Below, in pieces: positions 7,479 to 11,515 of a DNA stretch of 11,515 nt. Position 1 is the first letter of the stretch. Each line of letters starts with the position of its first letter. The notes under the pieces are model-generated. The model was not told the DNA's origin. It saw only the letters and a program-made list of their open reading frames with translations, and did not search any database. The DNA is from Chromera velia. Its lineage: Eukaryota; Sar; Chromeraceae. A program made the translations under genes and the position numbers. The DNA lies in the NCBI GenBank assembly GCA_018398765.1, contig JAHBMJ010000483.1, positions 35,161 through 46,675 on the forward strand, read 5' to 3'.

Positions 7479-9502
7479 ATCAATCAATTACTATCAATCG
7501 CATGCGAAAGACTGCAATCAATCAACTCTCACTGACGATGCTGTGGCCCACCGATCGACCCGGCGGAGCTCAAACAGGCTTCAAACGGAGGGATCTCAAA
7601 ATAAACGGTCGATCGATTAGAGGCCAATCTCATTACTTCCCAGTCACTCAACCCTTTGGTTGCTCCCTCTTCCTTTGCTTGCTTTATTTGCTGTCATGTT
7701 GCTGAATACTCTGCCTGTCTTTTGTTTCTTTCCTTTTCATTTGACCAAAGGATTTGGTGGGCTTGGTCTAGCTGGATGCTTGATACATCTTACAGGCTGC
7801 ATGCATTTCTCTTGCGGCATTCCTTTACGGCAGCTCGTTTTGTGACAACATCCTTCAAAAACTTGTCGACGCTTCCATCTGTCTTACTTAAAAGAAAAGA
7901 AAACAAGGCAAGCCTTTCTGTCTTCTTGTTTGTCCCCTCTCCCTATTTTGGCTTTCCTGCTGCTTTTTCCCCCCTTTCTTCATTCCATGTGTCTGAAAGA
8001 GCCTGCAAGCAAACAGCCCTCTCAGCATTATGCAAGGGACACTCGGTCAGAACGTGCACTTCCTCTTCAACTACCTGAATACCAAGAAGATCAGAGCAAA
8101 CAATGCATTTTCTGTCGTGCAGCGGGGTCCCCCTCCCTCCATCAAAAGAGAATTTCCCCTTATTGACCTCAAGGCTCCTCTCTCCCACCCTGAATGCTGC
8201 TCTTCTTCTGTGGACTGACCAGGGTGCAACCTTTCTGTAGCACACAGGGGTCCGCCCGATGCTTTCTCTCTCAATTGAGACACCGTTTTCTCTGTTTCTT
8301 TCATCTGTCTGTTTGCTGTGCAGCCACAAGTTCAAGCGGTTTCCGTTTGATATTACAGTGTGAATCAGATGTATCAGTGATCTTTCTTGCAGTTCTTTTC
8401 TCTCATTTTCTTTTCTCTTTTACATTGCGCTCTCTATTCTTTCCGCAAAGACTTCGTTCTTTCTTTTTGCCACCGATTCTCTCTGTAGTGCGCTAACCCA
8501 TCTTACTATCTGGTCTCTCTGTTCAAATGCCGGCTGTCTTCCTGCTGCTTCTGGCTCTTTCCTGATATAAAAAGGGTTGCTTCGTCTGTATGGAAAAAGA
8601 GTTTGAGCACATTTCTTCAGATGAGGAAAAAAGTGAAAAGGATGTTGTCTTCCCCCCTTCAAATCACTGTCCACCCCCTCCTGAATTGACTTGGTAAGCG
8701 CATGGCCTATTGGTGTATTTCTTGCTTTCTTCAGAACTTTCTGTGCCCACAACAGCGTTCTCTGAGCTACAACTAAGTCAATGGGGAGCAAGCCTGCCTC
8801 CAAAAAGGTTGTGTGTATGCTTTCTTTCTTTCTCAACTAGAAAACTCATCGAATGAACCTCCTCTGCAATCGATTGAAGTCTGCAAAAGACTTCTGCGAA
8901 TGTGAATGCACTTCACAGCTATACAGCCATACGGCACACACTGTTTGTTTGAACCAATGGAAGCAAGTGGCTGGAAGAATCTCTCCTGCTGATGTGATCT
9001 TACTTTTCAGCGCAAAAAAGAGTCTTTCTGCTTTCACTGTTCTTTCTCTCATCATTGCATCTACTAAGCAATCTTTTGTCAACAACAAACCAAGATATGG
9101 GTATTCCTTTGCCTGCTCTAACTCTTTCCCTCCCAAAATAAAAGATTCCTTTCTTCTCCTTTCCTTTTCTAACCGGCAGAACTTGACAAACCTTGATTTG
9201 TCTGATAAAAGAAGTCTGAGGGGCTCTACGTATTCCTCGAGAGCTCTCAGCAATCTTTCCATCTCCCTTGCCTCCACTGACTTCAGGTAGGTGTCATCTG
9301 CGAAGAGGCCGACGGGGAAGTCTTCCTCCAACCCGTCTGCGTCTCTCTGGAGTTTTGGCCCCCTCCCTGTCAGCCTTGCTCTCTTCTTAATCTCTTTTGG
9401 CATGTTATTAATATATGCAGAAAATAAAGAAGGACCGGCCGGCCCGCCTTGCTGCAAAATTCTAACTACATGCAGGGTAAGGCAAGATGAGACAGCCTCT
9501 TA
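7479..9502 (-). mobile_element. 5'-truncated, decayed non-LTR (LINE-type) retrotransposon
   Basis: The minus strand carries the 3' half of a non-LTR element: the end of the reverse transcriptase domain, thumb/connection region and C-terminal zinc-knuckle, in that order. Coding similarity begins abruptly after a TAA at 9502-9500, so the endonuclease and the N-terminal half of the reverse transcriptase are absent, the usual 5' truncation of incomplete target-primed reverse transcription. The 3' end is uncertain. TTGATTGATT-type sequence on the minus strand near 7520-7479 resembles the short-repeat tails of some LINE clades and is used as the boundary. A minus-strand A10 run at 7278-7269 is the alternative. 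No target-site duplication was identified. Confidence 0.85.
7943..9499 (-). pseudogene. Reverse transcriptase C-terminal half with zinc-knuckle, three internal stops
   Basis: One minus-strand frame from 9499 to a stop at 7943-7945 encodes the protein, interrupted by TGA (8848-8846), TAG (8839-8837) and TAA (8422-8420), with no frameshift. Upstream part: QQGGPAGPSLFSAYINNM, matching the QG...P...LF...YIN block of LINE reverse transcriptases, then FADD (catalytic palm motif, about 9304-9293) and the YLG-type motif EYPYLGLLLTKD. The next part includes FNRLQRRFIR, two stops, then HTTFLEAGLLPIDL, a block typical of the region after the thumb. The last part ends with CIVC (8107-8096) and VHVLTECPLHNAER, giving the CxxC...H...C zinc-knuckle found at LINE C-termini. 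The enzyme would copy element RNA into DNA at the nicked target, but this copy cannot be functional as it lacks the 5' half and has stops. Plus-strand open stretches at 7656-8218 and 8853-9290 are antisense shadows of it. Confidence 0.85.
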
Positions 9503-9834
9503 TATAAAAAATATTTTTAATTTGCTAGTCAATTTGTCCCCCCTTATATGAATCGAAATCCCCTTATGCAATGTTTTTTTTTTTTAAAAAATACAATATG
9601 TTGCTTACTACCCTAGTTTCATGATTAAGTGACTCAATTTTTAAGTGTGCTTATCAGTATTTCTTCACGTTTCAAGTTTTAGTTCTTCATATGCCTTATA
9701 AATAAAACAATTAATTCGTTTAATATATAGAGATAGGCTCTGCAGAGCAGACCAAATCACCCCTTCTTTGAATGTTTGAAGCCTTGAGCAAAAAGTTTTT
9801 TTTTATCTACATAAACTTTTCCATGTGTGGTTTA

Positions 9835-9864
9835 TGGACGGTAATGGATCGTAATGGACGGTTT
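9835..9864 (+). repeat. Three 10-bp direct repeats
   Basis: TGGACGGTAA, TGGATCGTAA and TGGACGGTTT follow each other without gaps. It is a small repeat, possibly a protein-binding array given the 10-bp helical spacing, in the AT-rich region about 0.7 kb before the repeat-protein ATG. Confidence 0.6.
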
Positions 9865-9988
9865 GCGCCTCAATGTAGGTTTAACAGTTTGTAATATAAT
9901 ATAATATGGTGAACTTTGATCGGAGTACGCTTGTGCGCCGGGTACGCTAATTAAACTGTCATGGCCATGCAGTCCCCCTACTACTCCC

Positions 9989-10009
9989 TACTAATATGCA
10001 TGATTAGTA
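9989..10009. other. 21-bp inverted repeat with ATGCATG centre
   Basis: TACTAAT and ATTAGTA are perfect 7-bp arms around ATGCATG. It could bind a dimeric regulator or be chance in AT-rich DNA. Confidence 0.5.
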
Positions 10010-10025
10010 TTGGTCTGTTTTATAG

Positions 10026-10106
10026 CGTTATTAGACGTTATCTAGTGAGGTCGTGCATAAACAAAAAACCCACACAAGCATGTAGACTTGCGTTATAGAT
10101 CGTTAT
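10026..10106 (+). promoter_or_regulatory. Two pairs of CGTTAT motifs, each pair spaced 10 bp
   Basis: CGTTAT occurs at 10026, 10036, 10091 and 10101, so within each pair the start-to-start distance is exactly 10 bp, about one helical turn. The reverse complement ATAACG resembles part of a Myb-type core but does not match the full consensus. It lies about 430-510 bp upstream of the repeat-protein ATG. Regulatory function is inference only. Confidence 0.3.
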
Positions 10107-10225
10107 AGGCCCGCGGGAAAAACAGGCCTAAACGCCATCAAAACGCTCCATATATGCAGCGGCATTAATTGATAGGGTACACATGCAGCTTTCCATCGCG
10201 CGCGGCGGCGGCGCGCAATTCGCAT

Positions 10226-10243
10226 GCATGCATATATGCATGC
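10226..10243. other. 18-bp perfect palindrome built on GCATGC
   Basis: GCATGCATATATGCATGC equals its own reverse complement and sits next to a CG-rich tract, about 290 bp upstream of the repeat-protein ATG. GCATGC is a known core for some AP2-domain factors in apicomplexans; relevance here depends on the organism. Confidence 0.55.
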
Positions 10244-10536
10244 ACCTTATAATTAATTCTTTCTTTAATTGTTTCCATCTTGGCAGTGCATGATCATCTG
10301 AGTACTTGATACTCCATCACATCTCGCTTTATCGGATCGACATTCAAGCGCGTTCCACGAGCCGTGTTCTGCAACGTGAACGAGAGTTTCTTCTAGCTCC
10401 AAATCCGTTTCTCGCCTTTTCTGCTGCTGCAGAGAACTGTTTCCTTGACAAGCTCTCGTCTGAGAGGGTCAAAGAATAAGCAGTCAGCCGGCACATTCTA
10501 CGTTTACACAGCGCCGATTTTGTGTCAGGCACTGCC

Positions 10537-11515
10537 ATGTCGGAGGAGCAACCGGATTCCAGTCCCTCCAGTTCGTCCTCTTCTGCCTTCAGCCTCGATC
10601 TGCCTCATGCCTCAGCAGCTGCAGGTGTCTACACGCACGAAAACCTCGCAGCAGCAGCAGCAGGAGCAGCGGGGAGCTACACCACAGACCAGGCACCTGC
10701 CTCCTATACGTTGTATGGCATGAACCCTTCTGGTTTTATGCCCGACGATGCCTCAGCAGCTGCAGGTGTCTACACGCACGAAAACCTTGCAGCAGCAGCA
10801 GCAGGAGCAGCGGGGAGCTACACCACAGACCAGGCACCTGCCTCCTATACGTTGTATGGCATGAACCCTTCTGGTTTTATACCCGACGATGCCTCAGCAG
10901 CTGCAGGTGTCTACACGCACGAAAACCTCGCAGCAGCAGCAGCAGCAGGAGCAGCGGGGAGCTACACCACAGACCAGGCACCTGCCTCCTATACGTTGTA
11001 TGGCATGAACCCTTCTGGTTTTATACCCGACGATGCCTCAGCAGCTGCAGGTGTCTACACGCACGAAAACGTCGCAGCAGCAGCAGCAGCAGCAGGAGCA
11101 GCGGGGAGCTACACCACAGACCAGGCACCTGCCTCCTATACGTTGTATGGCATGAACCCTTCTGGTTTTGTACCCGACGATGCCTCAGCAGCTGCAGGTG
11201 TCTACACGCACGAAAACCTTGCAGCAGCAGCAGGAGCAGCGGGGAGCTACACCACAGACCAGGCACCTGCCTCCTATACGTTGTATGGCATGAACCCTTC
11301 TGGTTTTATACCCGACGATGCCTCAGCAGCTGCAGGTGTCTACACGCACGAAAACCTCGCAGCAGCAGCAGCAGCAGGAGCAGCGGGGAGCTACACCACA
11401 GACCAGGCACCTGCCTCCTATACGTTGTATGGCATGAACCCTTCTGGTTTTATACCCGACGATGCCTCAGCAGCTGCAGGTGTCTACACGCACGAAAACC
11501 TTGCAGCAGCAGCAG
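10537..11515 (+). CDS. Ala/Tyr-rich tandem-repeat protein, C-terminus beyond window
   Basis: ATG at 10537 is the first ATG after an in-frame TAA at 10477-10479, and the frame stays open to the window end (326 codons and one base). A short acidic, Ser-rich leader (MSEEQPDSSPSSSSSSAFSL, then DLPH) precedes six complete repeats and a partial seventh. Each unit reads ASAAAGVYTHENL, poly-Ala, GAAGSYTTDQAPASYTLYG, MNPSGF(M/I/V)PDD. Starts are 10609, 10750, 10891, 11035, 11182, 11320 and 11464; lengths are 47, 47, 48, 49, 46 and 48 residues, all frame-preserving. No Lys, Arg, Cys or Trp occurs anywhere in the visible protein, which is acidic with four Tyr per unit. No signal peptide or membrane segment is seen. 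Alternating poly-Ala and Tyr/Gly/Ser segments recall fibrous or phase-separating proteins, an analogy only. I do not recognise the family. A second forward frame is also stop-free through the array, but the pattern of differences between units favours this one. Splicing further downstream cannot be judged. Confidence 0.7.
   Translation, partial: MSEEQPDSSPSSSSSSAFSLDLPHASAAAGVYTHENLAAAAAGAAGSYTTDQAPASYTLYGMNPSGFMPDDASAAAGVYTHENLAAAAAGAAGSYTTDQAPASYTLYGMNPSGFIPDDASAAAGVYTHENLAAAAAAGAAGSYTTDQAPASYTLYGMNPSGFIPDDASAAAGVYTHENVAAAAAAAGAAGSYTTDQAPASYTLYGMNPSGFVPDDASAAAGVYTHENLAAAAGAAGSYTTDQAPASYTLYGMNPSGFIPDDASAAAGVYTHENLAAAAAAGAAGSYTTDQAPASYTLYGMNPSGFIPDDASAAAGVYTHENLAAAA
10609..11515 (+). repeat. 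138-147-bp coding tandem repeat with nested (GCA)n
   Basis: Six complete copies of 141, 141, 144, 147, 138 and 144 bp and a partial seventh. Outside the GCA run the copies differ at only two codons: CTC/CTT/GTC before the run, and ATG/ATA/GTA before CCCGACGAT. The GCA run itself has 5, 5, 6, 7, 4 and 6 triplets, which explains all length variation. Such uniformity, including synonymous positions, indicates recent expansion or ongoing homogenisation. The array continues beyond the window. Confidence 0.97.

Larger units (their letters stand above)
9503..10536. other. AT-rich intergenic region upstream of the repeat-protein gene
   Basis: No gene is seen. A T12-A6 run lies at 9574-9591. From about 9830 there are short direct repeats and palindromes, listed separately. 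A GC-rich CGG/GCG cluster lies near 10198-10216. The final ~250 bases before the ATG at 10537 are more balanced in composition and probably hold the promoter or 5' UTR; an AT-rich TTATAATTAATT lies near 10247. A 64-codon minus-strand frame at 10538-10344 has no support. Confidence 0.5.

Noticed and set aside
7656-9290. Several plus-strand frames, up to 145 codons
   Set aside because: They are antisense to the reverse-transcriptase frame, whose motifs (FADD, CxxC...H...C) are clear on the minus strand.
11021-11266. Minus-strand Leu-rich frame in the coding repeat array
   Set aside because: It is open only because one unit has GTA instead of ATA; in other units the same frame carries a stop.

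Overview
The window looks like nuclear DNA from a eukaryotic microbe. The best gene in it must be spliced from five exons with GT...AG borders and matching codon phases. There is a decayed non-LTR retrotransposon and a long GTGA-rich minisatellite, and no operon-like packing or ribosome binding sites. An alga or alveolate such as a chromerid would fit the intron-rich, repeat-rich layout, but nothing here fixes the species.

Layout. 1-182: probable 3' end of an upstream gene (+). 183-957: mostly non-coding. 958-3623: five-exon gene (+) for a HAD-superfamily hydrolase-like protein with motifs DWDDT, VVIITNA and GDSLGD, followed by a Lys/Ser-rich tail; its 5' end is unresolved because an in-frame TAG sits just before the catalytic motif. 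4032-4875: degenerate or hard-to-model coding tract (+) ending in a credible pair of 3' exons of unknown family. 5329-6349: about 23 copies of a ~41-bp GTGA-rich minisatellite with higher-order structure. 6961-7267: AT-rich inverted and direct repeats. 7343-7460: a small GC-rich island with several short hairpins. 7943-9499 (-): 3' half of a non-LTR retrotransposon (reverse transcriptase palm end, thumb, C-terminal zinc-knuckle), one continuous frame broken by three stop codons. 9503-10536: AT-rich upstream region with 10-bp-spaced short motifs and palindromes. 10537 to the window end: an open frame for an Ala- and Tyr-rich protein made of near-identical 46-49-residue repeats, continuing beyond the window.

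The genes show no sign of acting together; this is ordinary eukaryotic genome with independent genes separated by repeats. The most unusual item is the repeat protein. Its visible 326 residues contain no Lys, Arg, Cys or Trp, its repeats differ only in poly-Ala length and at two codons, and the pattern of those differences favours one reading frame.
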